Shown: positions 15,562 through 23,521 of the stretch, piece by piece
Layout of the letters: every line of letters begins with the position of its first letter
How positions within the stretch are numbered: the stretch's first letter is position 1
Assembly (NCBI GenBank): GCA_024710805.1
Contig: JANJUB010000144.1
Coordinates: forward strand, 1-33,489
DNA: 33,489 nucleotides
Direction: 5' to 3'
Source of the DNA: Fimbriimonadaceae bacterium
GTDB taxonomy: Bacteria > Armatimonadota > Fimbriimonadia > Fimbriimonadales > Fimbriimonadaceae
Notes under the pieces: generated by a model
Told to the model about the DNA's origin: nothing
The model's database searches: none
Seen by the model: the letters and a program-made list of their open reading frames with translations, nothing else
Translations under genes and position numbers: made by a program

Positions 15562-16133
15562 GGATCGATCTCGCCCACTTCGGCCGTGCGTCGAGCTCTT
15601 GCGGCCTCCAGCGTCGCGTAGACGGAGGCGGCATCGGAGACCGACTCTAGGGATAACCGCGAGAGCGCGTCGATACGCTGTTGCTGGATCAACCGATCCA
15701 TATCGCGGCGGCTGATCGTAAAGGTGATCGTGCCCACCCCATCGCTTCCCGCTTGAAGCTCGGTCGATTCGATGCGCTCCAAGTTGAAGCTCGTGACCTC
15801 ACGGCTGCCCTTCTCGGAAACGATGATGATCCGCCGCTCCGTGATCGCATAAGCCGTATGTCGGCCACTTCTGGCCCGGCGAAAGGCGCCTCCAAACAGC
15901 ACCATGAGGCCCACGGCCACGAACGGAAGCCCAAACAAGGGAAACACAAATCGAAAGAACGGCGGCGCGTCGCCCGCCCACGTCATCAAGAAGGCTGCGC
16001 TCGTCCAAAAGACCGCAAATCCAGTGAACACGCACCCACCCGCCCAGTTCTTGCGATCTCCCTTGGCCAGCCGAAAGCCCGGTACCGGACGGCCTGACCA
16101 GAGCACGCGCTCTCCAGGGGTCAGGTCGTGCAT
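15558..16133 (-). CDS. Membrane protein with bacterial PH-like domain
   Basis: The protein begins with the sequence LTPGERVLWSGRPVPGFRL, a common opening of bPH2-type membrane proteins. Two hydrophobic helices follow, then the strand AYAITERRIIIVSEKGSREVTSFNLERI that defines the PH-like domain. The frame is open to an ATG at 16226, but that start would overlap the upstream gene by 68 bases. The ATG at 16133, just before the conserved opening, gives 191 residues and a 25-base gap. The function is unknown. The upstream gene on the same strand is probably co-transcribed. Confidence 0.78.
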   Translation of the reverse strand: MHDLTPGERVLWSGRPVPGFRLAKGDRKNWAGGCVFTGFAVFWTSAAFLMTWAGDAPPFFRFVFPLFGLPFVAVGLMVLFGGAFRRARSGRHTAYAITERRIIIVSEKGSREVTSFNLERIESTELQAGSDGVGTITFTISRRDMDRLIQQQRIDALSRLSLESVSDAASVYATLEAARARRTAEVGEIDP

Positions 16134-16158
16134 CCGAACTTCGGGCGGAATCTCCAGA

Positions 16159-16554
16159 CTAGGATCCTCCGGGAACAGCGAGTCCGTGCTCCCAAGCAGA
16201 AACCGCCGAGAGTTCGAGCGCTTCATCGCGATCCGGCCAAATCTCGAACTCTCCCATTTCCGTAAAGAACTCGTCGTGAAGGGTCCACTTCCCGTAGATC
16301 ATGTTGCCGTCCCACTGGCCCGCGTATTCGACGGAGTGGGTCCGGTACTGCTGGGTAAACATCACCCGCTCACCGTCTTCACACAGGATGCCGTTGATCT
16401 CAAAGCTGCCGATGGGGTCGTTCCCCGTGCCGCTCAGATTGGCCTCGCGAAACTGAAGCTTGAGCCGCATGTAGCCGCGCACACGTTCTTGGGTCCAGAA
16501 CCCCTTCCACGGTCCGCTCAACTCCTCTAGCCTACGCGCCAACCTCGACCTCAC
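16159..16554 (-). CDS. Hypothetical protein
   Basis: I do not recognise this family. The 131-residue protein is soluble, with no signal peptide or membrane segment. It has many aromatic residues and a beta-rich look (YMRLKLQFRE, GSFEINGILCEDGERVMFTQQYRT, YAGQWDGNMIYGKWTL), which resembles small lipocalin-like or beta-sandwich domains of unknown function. The listed start is a GTG at 16554. However, a TACAAT ends only four bases before it, so a leaderless message would begin inside this codon. In that case the TTG at 16542 (ten bases later) or TTG at 16521 preceded by GAGGAG is the real start. It is followed by the PH-like membrane protein on the same strand. Confidence 0.6.
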   Translation of the reverse strand: MRSRLARRLEELSGPWKGFWTQERVRGYMRLKLQFREANLSGTGNDPIGSFEINGILCEDGERVMFTQQYRTHSVEYAGQWDGNMIYGKWTLHDEFFTEMGEFEIWPDRDEALELSAVSAWEHGLAVPGGS

Positions 16555-16558
16555 CCCG

Positions 16559-16564
16559 ATTGTA
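16559..16564 (-). promoter_or_regulatory. -10 element for the hypothetical gene at 16554 (TACAAT)
   Basis: TACAAT on the minus strand lies four bases before the GTG at 16554. A weak TTGTGG stands 18 bases upstream as a possible -35. The position decides against the GTG as the start if this promoter is used. Confidence 0.45.
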
Positions 16565-16573
16565 CGGGCATTT

Positions 16574-16597
16574 GGCTCGATTCCACAATATCGAGCC
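16574..16597. repeat. Inverted repeat GGCTCGA / TCGAGCC
   Basis: Perfect 7-base arms (16574-16580 and 16591-16597) are separated by ten bases. The repeat sits between the T2SS terminator and the promoter of the hypothetical gene, covering the possible -35 of that promoter. It could be an operator or a second weak hairpin. There is no T-run on either side. Confidence 0.4.
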
Positions 16598-16599
16598 TC

Positions 16600-16637
16600 A
16601 AAAAGACCGCAAGCCTCCCAGAAATGGGAGGCTTGCG
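16600..16637 (-). terminator. Strong intrinsic terminator of the T2SS operon
   Basis: A 13-base perfect stem (16608-16620 with 16625-16637) encloses a 4-base loop. Read on the minus strand it is followed by GTC and then TTTTT (16600-16604), a standard rho-independent terminator. It lies 23 bases after the stop of the LTXXQ gene, the last gene of the operon. Confidence 0.85.
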
Positions 16638-16659
16638 TTAGCGACAGGTGCGCTGGACG

Positions 16660-17391
16660 TTACCCTCCGCCACCGCCGCCGCCGCGACCCTGCTGCGGGG
16701 CTGCTTTGAACGGAGCACCGCCCATGGCCTTCAGCTTTGCCGCTTGATCTTCCTTCATGATCTTGCCCAGTTCGGCAAGCATCACTTCGTCGTTCTTGCG
16801 GGAAATCTCGGTCATCTGCTCACGGTCGATTTCCTGATTTCGCATCTTCTCCATCAGGCTCATTGCCGCTTCTTGCTGCTTGGCTTGGAGCGCCTTCACG
16901 GCATCCTTCTGACCCTGATCGAATCCGAGCTCATCTTGAATCTTCGCATCCATGATCGCCCGGTTGCCCTGGAGCTGGACCCAAATCTCCTTGAGTCGCT
17001 TCTGCTGCTCAGCGGTGAGAATCTCGTTGACGGCCTTCTCGTTCTTGGCCTGATTCTCCTGAATCATCTTGGTCATAGCCTCGCGATCGAAACCGCCGCC
17101 ACCACCGCTATTTCGGAGGTTCTCCATCATGGCCCGCTGATCTTCCTGCTGCTTCTCTCGAAGCTTGGTCAGCGATTCTTTCTGAGCTGCGGTGAGCTTC
17201 AGATCTTCTTGCACGTCGGCACGATTGACGAGAGCCGAAGGGCCACCCATCATTCCACCACGGCCCTGCATGCCAAACTGGCCGCCACGACCGCCGCCTT
17301 GACCTCGACCCTGACCTTGACCCTGAGCCACCGCTGCCACGCTAATTGCGAGCAGTGAAGCCAGGAGAACTGACTTGATTACGTTCTTCAT
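16660..17391 (-). CDS. Exported Gly-rich Spy/LTXXQ-like protein
   Basis: The 243-residue protein has a signal peptide (Lys-rich start, hydrophobic core, cleavage near AVAQG at about residue 23). Next is a Gly/Gln/Arg-rich stretch (about 23-50), then long charged helices with two LTXXQ-type motifs (LKLTAAQKESL and ILTAEQQKRL). It ends with a Gly-rich tail that closes in a run of seven Gly. LTXXQ proteins such as Spy and CpxP are periplasmic chaperones or stress sensors. The gene starts four bases after the gspD stop, and GGAGGGGG lies about 11 bases before its ATG within the end of gspD, so the two are coupled. Its role in secretion is inference. Confidence 0.85.
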   Translation of the reverse strand: MKNVIKSVLLASLLAISVAAVAQGQGQGRGQGGGRGGQFGMQGRGGMMGGPSALVNRADVQEDLKLTAAQKESLTKLREKQQEDQRAMMENLRNSGGGGGFDREAMTKMIQENQAKNEKAVNEILTAEQQKRLKEIWVQLQGNRAIMDAKIQDELGFDQGQKDAVKALQAKQQEAAMSLMEKMRNQEIDREQMTEISRKNDEVMLAELGKIMKEDQAAKLKAMGGAPFKAAPQQGRGGGGGGG

Positions 17392-17395
17392 GTGA

Positions 17396-19786
17396 TTAGT
17401 TGCCCCCTCCAGTTTGGGACTTGTTGGTTTTGTCGCCGAATACCCCCGACTTGTTCAGTTGATCTTGCGTCGGCAAGCTCAACTTCTTCCTTTGCTCGTC
17501 GGTGAGTTTTGCGGCCTCGGCCGGGTCACGGACGACTCGCGGCGTGAGGAAAACCAGCAACTCCGTCTTCTGGTCGGACTTGTCCGTGGAACGGAACAGG
17601 TTGCCGAGAATCGGAATGTCACCAAGCAGAGGAATCTTCTTCGTGGTCGTCGAGACCGTGCTGCGAATGATTCCGCCAAGGATGATCGTCTCGCCGTCCC
17701 TCACCGCAACCGTGGTTTGCGCCTGGCGCTGGTTGACGATGGGAGCGTTGAAGCTCGTAAATCCTTGCAGATCGTTCGCGGTCTGGTTGACATCCATCGT
17801 CACATAGCCGCCGGCGGTAATCCGCGGCGTCACCGTGAGAACGATGCCGACGTCCTCGAAATCGTAGTTGAACGTGATGTTGCCATTGGCATCAGCCCGC
17901 TGGCTGACCACGAACGGAACGCGCTGGCTGATGTTGATCTGAGCCTCGACGTTATTGCTCGTGAAGATCCGCGGCGTGGATAGCACGTTGAACTTGGTGT
18001 CGGTCTTCAGCGCGTTCATGAACGCGGTGAGCGCGCCACCCGTGAGCGTATAGCGGAATCCCTGTGGCAGGGTGTTGTTCGGTCGCAGGCCGAAGTCCTG
18101 AGCTGCCGTACCGGTTCCTGCGGTCCCAAACACCTTGCCGTGAGCGTCCTGCCACTCGATGCCAAGTTTGCTCGACGAATCCAGCGAAGCCTCGACGATG
18201 ATCGTCTCAATCATCACCTGCTCAGGGATGCGGTCAAGCTGGCCAAGAAGCGAGCGGATCAACTCGGCATTCTCCGGTGTAGTGACAACGATGAGGCTAT
18301 TGGTGTTCTGGTCCGGAATGACCGTCACCTGGTTGGTCAGGTCCTGGACTGGCACCAATCGGCCCTGAGCGTCTCGCCCTAGCGGAACGTTCTGGCGGTT
18401 CTGCTGATTCTGCTGACCGCCGCCGCCAAAGAACTGGCCAAAAATGCCGCCCTGAACCGCGACATTCGTCATCAGCTCACCGGCCGTCAAGTTCTCATCC
18501 TCGAGCAGCAACTCGAGTTCCGTTGCGTTCGGGTCGATGTTGTTGGCTCCAAATCCGCCGCCACCGAACTGGCGGTTCTGGTTGTTGCGGTTCTGGTTAT
18601 TACGATTCTGATTCGTGGTTCCGGTGTTGCGGTTCTGATTATTGCCCGCGTTGCCAGCGCCTGATCGGTTGCCAAACGCCTGGCGCAGGAGATTCGCAAC
18701 CTGATCAGCACGCGCATTCTCCAGCGGAAAAACGAAGGTGTTCGACTCGAGTTTGACCTCGGTGTCAAGTTCCTTGATGACCTGTTCGACCAGCAGCTGA
18801 TTCTCGTCGGTCGTCGTCACGATGATCGAGTTCGTTCGCGCTTCGGCGATGGCCGAGCCCTGCGTCTGGTTTCGGTTGTTGCCGCCGAATCCCATGAAGC
18901 TGAATCGTCGATCCACCGGCTGCTGGCTGGCGCTCTGCCCGCCGCGGCCCAACGGCTGATTCGCCACGAGCAAGTTCTGGATGATCGGCTGCATCTCTTG
19001 GGCCGTCGCGTAGTTCAACTTGTAGACCTTCGCCTTGGTGGGATCGTCGGTCTGCTTGTCGATCTGCTTGATGAGATTTTCGACCTGCGAGTGCGTCGTG
19101 CGGGGAGCGTTGACAATCACGGTGTTGCTGAAGTCGTCCGAGGACGCCCGGACGACCGTCTGGTTCCCGCCCATCATGCCCGGGTTAAAGCCGCCACGGC
19201 CACCCCGACCACCCTGCATACCCGCGAACATCCCCATGAGGCCCTGAAGCGGGTTCTGGCCGCTCTGCGCGAACACTTCGTTCACGACTCGCGCGACCTG
19301 GCTAGCGTTGGCAAACTGAATCTGGTAGACCTTCAGTTCGGTGCTGCTGTTGCCCATGTTGCGCATCATCTCGCCGATCTGGTCCTGAGACATGCCGCCA
19401 AATCCACCGCGGTCGCCACCGCGCTGCTGCTGTCGGGGCCGAACAACCAGGAGATTGCCTTCCTTCTTCAGCTCGAAGTTGCGCACCGATAGGGCCGCGT
19501 TGAGGATCTCAAACGCCTCCTTCAGCGGCACTTCCTTTGCCGTGGTCAGGGTCAACGGGGCGGTAAGGCCCGGATCCTTCACGATGGTAATGCCCGATGT
19601 TCGCGTGAACAACGACAGGACCATATCGACGTTGGCGTTTCGGAAGTCCAGCTTCATCTTCTTGCTGGGCAACGTAAAGCTCTCCCATGCCGGCCTCTGC
19701 GCCGCCGCACCGCCAAAGTCAAACTGCGCCATCGCGCTAAAAGGCACGATAGCGGCAAAAGCCAGCAATGCTAGTCTTGTTTTCAT
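17396..19786 (-). CDS. gspD: Type II secretion secretin GspD-like
   Basis: The 796-residue protein forms the outer-membrane channel of the secretion system. It has a signal peptide (1-20), an N0-type domain (about 40-115: LDFRNANVDMVLSLF and ITIVKDPGL), repeated N1-N3 domains (VYQIQFANASQVARVVNEVF, VYKLNYATAQEMQPIIQNLL, and NTFVFPLENARADQVANLLRQ), and the C-terminal secretin domain. The latter shows VMIETIIVEASLDSSSKLGIEW, VPFVVSQRA, VGIVLTVTPRI, ETIILGGIIRSTVS, KIPLLGDIPILGNLF and TELLVFLTPRVV. A low-complexity Asn/Gln/Arg insert lies at about residues 380-405 and Gly/Arg-rich segments in the N-domains. It sits in the operon between gspC and the LTXXQ gene. Confidence 0.93.
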   Translation of the reverse strand: MKTRLALLAFAAIVPFSAMAQFDFGGAAAQRPAWESFTLPSKKMKLDFRNANVDMVLSLFTRTSGITIVKDPGLTAPLTLTTAKEVPLKEAFEILNAALSVRNFELKKEGNLLVVRPRQQQRGGDRGGFGGMSQDQIGEMMRNMGNSSTELKVYQIQFANASQVARVVNEVFAQSGQNPLQGLMGMFAGMQGGRGGRGGFNPGMMGGNQTVVRASSDDFSNTVIVNAPRTTHSQVENLIKQIDKQTDDPTKAKVYKLNYATAQEMQPIIQNLLVANQPLGRGGQSASQQPVDRRFSFMGFGGNNRNQTQGSAIAEARTNSIIVTTTDENQLLVEQVIKELDTEVKLESNTFVFPLENARADQVANLLRQAFGNRSGAGNAGNNQNRNTGTTNQNRNNQNRNNQNRQFGGGGFGANNIDPNATELELLLEDENLTAGELMTNVAVQGGIFGQFFGGGGQQNQQNRQNVPLGRDAQGRLVPVQDLTNQVTVIPDQNTNSLIVVTTPENAELIRSLLGQLDRIPEQVMIETIIVEASLDSSSKLGIEWQDAHGKVFGTAGTGTAAQDFGLRPNNTLPQGFRYTLTGGALTAFMNALKTDTKFNVLSTPRIFTSNNVEAQINISQRVPFVVSQRADANGNITFNYDFEDVGIVLTVTPRITAGGYVTMDVNQTANDLQGFTSFNAPIVNQRQAQTTVAVRDGETIILGGIIRSTVSTTTKKIPLLGDIPILGNLFRSTDKSDQKTELLVFLTPRVVRDPAEAAKLTDEQRKKLSLPTQDQLNKSGVFGDKTNKSQTGGGN
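18572..18645. repeat. Asn/Gln/Arg-coding repeat inside gspD
   Basis: Degenerate short tandem units encode repeats of the type NQNRN within the N3-domain region of the secretin. The units are imperfect at the DNA level (CAGAACCGCAAC against CAGAATCGTAAT), so the repeat is conserved as protein rather than freshly duplicated. A similar QNQNRN tract is in the gspC-like gene next to it. Confidence 0.7.
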
Positions 19787-19813
19787 GGTCTTGCTCTACT
19801 TATTCTACGCCGA

Positions 19814-20515
19814 TCACTCACCCGGGGCGAAGAAGAACTCACTATTGTCATTTCCCGAAGGAATGGTCACAACGCCGGCACCAGGTCCAGGCATCACGCC
19901 AAATCTCTGATTCCCTGTTTCCGCGTTCCGATTCTGGTTCTGACGGCCCTGGTTACGAATCTCGGGGGAGACCGCCACGGGCAACGGAGCGAATCCGCCC
20001 GTCATCTTGGGCCGCTCTTCGTTCACCAATGAGAAAGTCTTGGTTCCCGACGGCCCCTTCATGACCACGCTATCCGGCATGATCTGGGAAACCATGGCGC
20101 TCTTCCACCTTTCGCCCGCCTTGAGGAAGACGCCCTCGCCCGTCGAGCGATTCTCCAAAAGCGCGGTCGGAACGCCGTCGATCTCGGCGTTTCCGGTGAA
20201 GAACCAACCCGAATCACCACCCGCAAACTCGGCCGGGATCGAGTTTGCCTGGCCCTCGCCAACGCCGAGTCCTGCCCCCTTCCGAGCAATGATCGGTTGG
20301 AACGAGTTCTTGAGTTCGATGTTCACGGGCTCAAAGGTCGCGTTGTAATCCTCTTCAACATAGGCAACCGTGGTCTTCTTCGATGGGGCCTTCTTCTTGG
20401 TCACGCGCGTCGTCGCGAGCGAGGAACCCGTCTCTTCCGGAGCTGTCGCCATCCAACCGACAACACCTACCGCCGCTACCCCAATCCAGAAAATCGGTTT
20501 CTTAATAAGACTCAT
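19814..20515 (-). CDS. GspC/PilP-like inner-membrane connector
   Basis: The 233-residue protein has one N-terminal membrane helix (about 7-24), a Lys/Thr-rich linker, and a periplasmic domain resembling the HR/PilP domain that touches the secretin. Its pattern is GVPTALLENRSTGEGVFLKAGERWKSAMVSQIMPDSVVMKG. There is no PDZ domain, unlike classical GspC. The C-terminal 60 residues are low-complexity with an NQGRQNQNRN tract and a Gly/Pro segment. The ATG at 20515 overlaps the gspM-like stop (ATGA). A longer frame to 20980 exists but lies over that gene. Its place between the PilO-like and secretin genes matches pilP. Confidence 0.75.
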   Translation of the reverse strand: MSLIKKPIFWIGVAAVGVVGWMATAPEETGSSLATTRVTKKKAPSKKTTVAYVEEDYNATFEPVNIELKNSFQPIIARKGAGLGVGEGQANSIPAEFAGGDSGWFFTGNAEIDGVPTALLENRSTGEGVFLKAGERWKSAMVSQIMPDSVVMKGPSGTKTFSLVNEERPKMTGGFAPLPVAVSPEIRNQGRQNQNRNAETGNQRFGVMPGPGAGVVTIPSGNDNSEFFFAPGE

Positions 20516-21033
20516 TTCTTCTCCGCATCCATCTCGCGATACGCCACGACTCCAATCGTCGCAGTTACTTTGTCGCTCGCACCGTCGGATGACGCAATCT
20601 GAACTGTAGATACGATGGCTCGGAACTTCGAAGTTTCCAAATCCTGGAGAAAGCCGATGACCTGGGGAAAAGGACCTTCGAGGGTCGCTTGATAGGGCAA
20701 TCGGACCACCCCGTCGTCGTCTTGGGTGCGTTGGGGACGAAAAGCGATGACTTTCAGATTGCGAGCTTGAGCAAGCGAAGTGACCTTTGCCATGGTCGCG
20801 GCGGCCACTTCGTCCGCCGGCTGCGTCCAAAGCCGCAGCAGGTTCTTCGCCCGCAACGTGGAAACCTCGGTGCGGAGCGTCTCGATCGAGGCATCGAGTT
20901 TGCGATCCTCTTGGGCTCGAGTCGCCACCACGGCACCCGCCGATTTGACCGGAAACGCAAAACTGGCGACAAGCATGCATGCTGCGACGACTACGGCTAG
21001 GTATCCGAGGGCAATCCAGTTCTTCTCGTTCAT
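20512..21033 (-). CDS. GspM/PilO-like protein
   Basis: The 173-residue protein has a membrane helix near the N-terminus (about 7-27), then a coiled-coil (RAQEDRKLDASIETLRTEVSTLRAKN) and a ferredoxin-like periplasmic domain with LPYQATLEGPFPQVIGFLQDLE, the signature segment of PilO proteins. PilO/GspM dimers connect the L (PilM/N) protein with the C/PilP protein. Both ends overlap neighbours by 4 bases (ATGA), so it is translated as part of a coupled chain. Confidence 0.82.
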   Translation of the reverse strand: MNEKNWIALGYLAVVVAACMLVASFAFPVKSAGAVVATRAQEDRKLDASIETLRTEVSTLRAKNLLRLWTQPADEVAAATMAKVTSLAQARNLKVIAFRPQRTQDDDGVVRLPYQATLEGPFPQVIGFLQDLETSKFRAIVSTVQIASSDGASDKVTATIGVVAYREMDAEKK

Positions 21034-22295
21034 GGCTTGTAATCCTCCGAATCGAGGCCGAAGTTGCCCACGATGTGGAGCGTCATCGAGAACTGAACGA
21101 CACTCGTCTTCTCGATCTGTCCGTTGTTGGCGAAGACGAGCTTCACATCGCGGAACCTCGGGTTCGCCGAGAGCTGCTCAAGATAATTGGTGACCGATTC
21201 ACCGGTCAGCGAGGTGCCGCGGATCGTGGCTGGCTTTCCACGCTCGAGCGTCATGCCGGTAACCCAGAGCCCCTCGGGGGTGAGTTTCGTCACGATCGCT
21301 GCCACATCGACAAGACGCTGTCGCGGTTCAAATCCAAGATCCAGCACGGTCGCAACCTTCTGGATGTCGGTGAGCCGAGATTGCGCTTGCGACTGGGTTT
21401 GACGCTTCGCGGTCAGGATTTTCGCCCACTTGGCCTCGCCGCTCTTCACGTCTGCTTGTTTGGTTAGTCGTTCGTCGAAGATCACCGCGGCGAGCATGAT
21501 CGTCGCCACCCACAACCAAATCGCGACGCGTTGGAACCGCTTCGACTTCGAGTACGCGCGCCGGGCGACGACGTCGGGCGGCTCGAGATTGATGGCGAGC
21601 ACCGCGCCAGACAAAGCGGCGAGCGGCGATCGTGGATCGTCGGCATCTGCCTTGGCCGGAATCAGCCCCCCTGCTCCGATCACCGGGGCCGGGTTCATCT
21701 TGGCTGAAGCAAAGCTCCGGGCAACTTCGGCGGGCATCTGCGGGCCTCCGGGCATCGGCACGACGCGCGCCGCCTTGAGTTCGCCGTCTTCCACAAGGTC
21801 GATGGCTAGACCCTCGGGCGTCTCGTGGAGGACCGCCGCGTCCTTGAAACCAAGCGAGCCCGCCAACAACGACGACCCAAGCGCCGCAGGAACGATCGCT
21901 CGCGACTTGAGTCCGCTCGATTGCAGTTCAGCAAGGACCGTTTTCAGCGTGTCGCTTTTGACCGCGGCAACGACGGCGAGCCTGCCTTCCCCGTTTCGAT
22001 TATCCGTCAGAAAGAAGTCGACCGCGGTTTCAGCGGGATTGACCGGGAACAGCGTTCCCACCTGCAAGTTGAGGATCTTCTGGACTTCCGACTTGCTCGC
22101 ATCGGGCAATCGCGTCGTCCGGACAAACGAGCTCCTCCGCGAGAGGGCCACGACGATTTCGTCACCTTCGATCTTCGAGCGCAGACTCGCCAGCGAGTCG
22201 CCTTGAATCAGCTTCTGACTCGCCGGATCAAACAGGACGACGCCCGTGGGAGACCATTCGACAACCGGAATCGGAGGGTGGTCGTTACGACTCAT
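21030..22295 (-). CDS. GspL-like protein (PilM-PilN fusion)
   Basis: The 421-residue protein has a cytoplasmic PilM/GspL actin-like N-terminal part (about 1-245; IVVALSRRSSFVRTTRLPDASKSEVQKILNLQV is the PilM-type pattern). A single membrane helix follows at about 255-273, then a coiled-coil and a periplasmic PilN-like ferredoxin domain (VTKLTPEGLWVTGMTLERGKPATIRGTSLTGESVTNYLEQL). This is the GspL architecture that recruits the GspE ATPase to the membrane. The N-terminal domain is shorter than PilM, and I cannot see a clean ATP-binding set. It overlaps gspM-like and gspK-like genes by 4 bases each. Confidence 0.82.
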   Translation of the reverse strand: MSRNDHPPIPVVEWSPTGVVLFDPASQKLIQGDSLASLRSKIEGDEIVVALSRRSSFVRTTRLPDASKSEVQKILNLQVGTLFPVNPAETAVDFFLTDNRNGEGRLAVVAAVKSDTLKTVLAELQSSGLKSRAIVPAALGSSLLAGSLGFKDAAVLHETPEGLAIDLVEDGELKAARVVPMPGGPQMPAEVARSFASAKMNPAPVIGAGGLIPAKADADDPRSPLAALSGAVLAINLEPPDVVARRAYSKSKRFQRVAIWLWVATIMLAAVIFDERLTKQADVKSGEAKWAKILTAKRQTQSQAQSRLTDIQKVATVLDLGFEPRQRLVDVAAIVTKLTPEGLWVTGMTLERGKPATIRGTSLTGESVTNYLEQLSANPRFRDVKLVFANNGQIEKTSVVQFSMTLHIVGNFGLDSEDYKP

Positions 22296-23521
22296 TCATC
22301 CTCCCCGAGCACAATCTCGTTCGTCGTCTCTTCCGCCCAACCCCATAGTGCATTCATATTGCGATAAACCGGTTCACTGACCTTCAAAACTTGCGCTCGG
22401 CTATCCGCCACTCGAACCATCGCTTCGAGTGTGTACCGGGACGTCCCCGCCTGACCTTCGATGCGGACGATGAAGACCTCGGAGTCGGTCGTCAAGCGAT
22501 CGACCATTGACGCCATCGTCTGCACGGTAACTCCCGGCACCTGGAACATCTCACTCAGCGCATTGATCCCCGCGCTCTGCCGCGAAACGATCGCCTGTGC
22601 GATGTCCGTCGTGAGTTCAGGGATCGTCACCAGCACGTCTTCACGCGCCGTGTTGACATTGATCCGCCCCTCGTTCCTCGGCTGCCCCCCCACTTGAAAT
22701 CGATCGATCACCACTCCGGCAGCTTCGGGGGTCATTCCGGCAACGGTGAGCACGTCCCCCATACGGGTGAAGGTGCCCTGCGTGTTCCGCCGCAAAATGA
22801 TCGCCGCCGCAATCGGAGCCGGGACCCCCGCTTGAGTCAGCGCCCCTTGATTAACGGTGTTGATATTGCCTTTCGTCTGGCCGTCGGGAGTAAGGCTCGG
22901 GGAGAACGAATCGACGGTTGCCAGCGAGTAAATCGGCTGTGGCGTCGCGCCCGTTGTGTTCTGAGTTTCGGGGGTCTGAAAGAGGCTCGCCGGCTCAAAG
23001 CCCTTGATCAACAGGAGTTCGTCGATATGGTCCAGGCGACCGAGCTTGGCGTTGTAAGGCTTTTCGAGTGTGTTGTAGAACTCGTCTTTCGCGCCTTCGG
23101 GCCGGGGCGTGAATCCCTCCTCGCGCCAGTCGAGCAGCGAGTCGATCTGTTCCGAGGTCAAACCCATGTTCTGCAGCTGCGTCTCGTCGGCGACGTTCAA
23201 GTTCACAAGACTCGCGGCATCGATAATCTGCATGCGGAATCGGATTCGCCCGACGGTAAAGGAGTCGTTGGCCTGGTTGCCCAAGGTGTACCACTCATCG
23301 AGTTGGGTGACCGGCGAATTGACCTGAAACTGCAAGGTCGCAAGGGCCCGGGCAAGGCCCGATTGCGCGGCAAGGCGGGCGCGCTGGGCGTCGATTCGCT
23401 GCACCGCCGCCCGGAACTCACTCCGTTCCACGGCAAGCGCCGAAACCAGCATCGCCGTCACCGCAAAAACCACGACCATGGCGAGGATCATGACCGCGCC
23501 CCGGCGTCGACACCGGTTCAT
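22292..23521 (-). CDS. gspK: Type II secretion minor pseudopilin GspK-like
   Basis: The 409-residue protein begins with a prepilin-type leader (RRRG then AVMILAMVVVFAVTAMLV) but lacks the usual Glu at +5, which is the hallmark of GspK. Three helix-hairpin-helix-like repeats are seen: LVNLNVADETQLQNMGLTSEQIDSLLDWR, INTVNQGALTQAGVPAPIAAAIILRR, and INVNTAREDVLVTIPELTTDIAQAIV. GspK caps the pseudopilus tip with GspI and GspJ. It is encoded directly after gspJ with a 4-base overlap. Confidence 0.9.
   Translation of the reverse strand: MNRCRRRGAVMILAMVVVFAVTAMLVSALAVERSEFRAAVQRIDAQRARLAAQSGLARALATLQFQVNSPVTQLDEWYTLGNQANDSFTVGRIRFRMQIIDAASLVNLNVADETQLQNMGLTSEQIDSLLDWREEGFTPRPEGAKDEFYNTLEKPYNAKLGRLDHIDELLLIKGFEPASLFQTPETQNTTGATPQPIYSLATVDSFSPSLTPDGQTKGNINTVNQGALTQAGVPAPIAAAIILRRNTQGTFTRMGDVLTVAGMTPEAAGVVIDRFQVGGQPRNEGRINVNTAREDVLVTIPELTTDIAQAIVSRQSAGINALSEMFQVPGVTVQTMASMVDRLTTDSEVFIVRIEGQAGTSRYTLEAMVRVADSRAQVLKVSEPVYRNMNALWGWAEETTNEIVLGEDE

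Noticed and set aside
20516-20980. N-terminal extension of the GspC-like frame by 155 residues
   Set aside because: It is the shadow of the PilO-like gene; the membrane helix and the ATGA overlap mark the true start at 20515.
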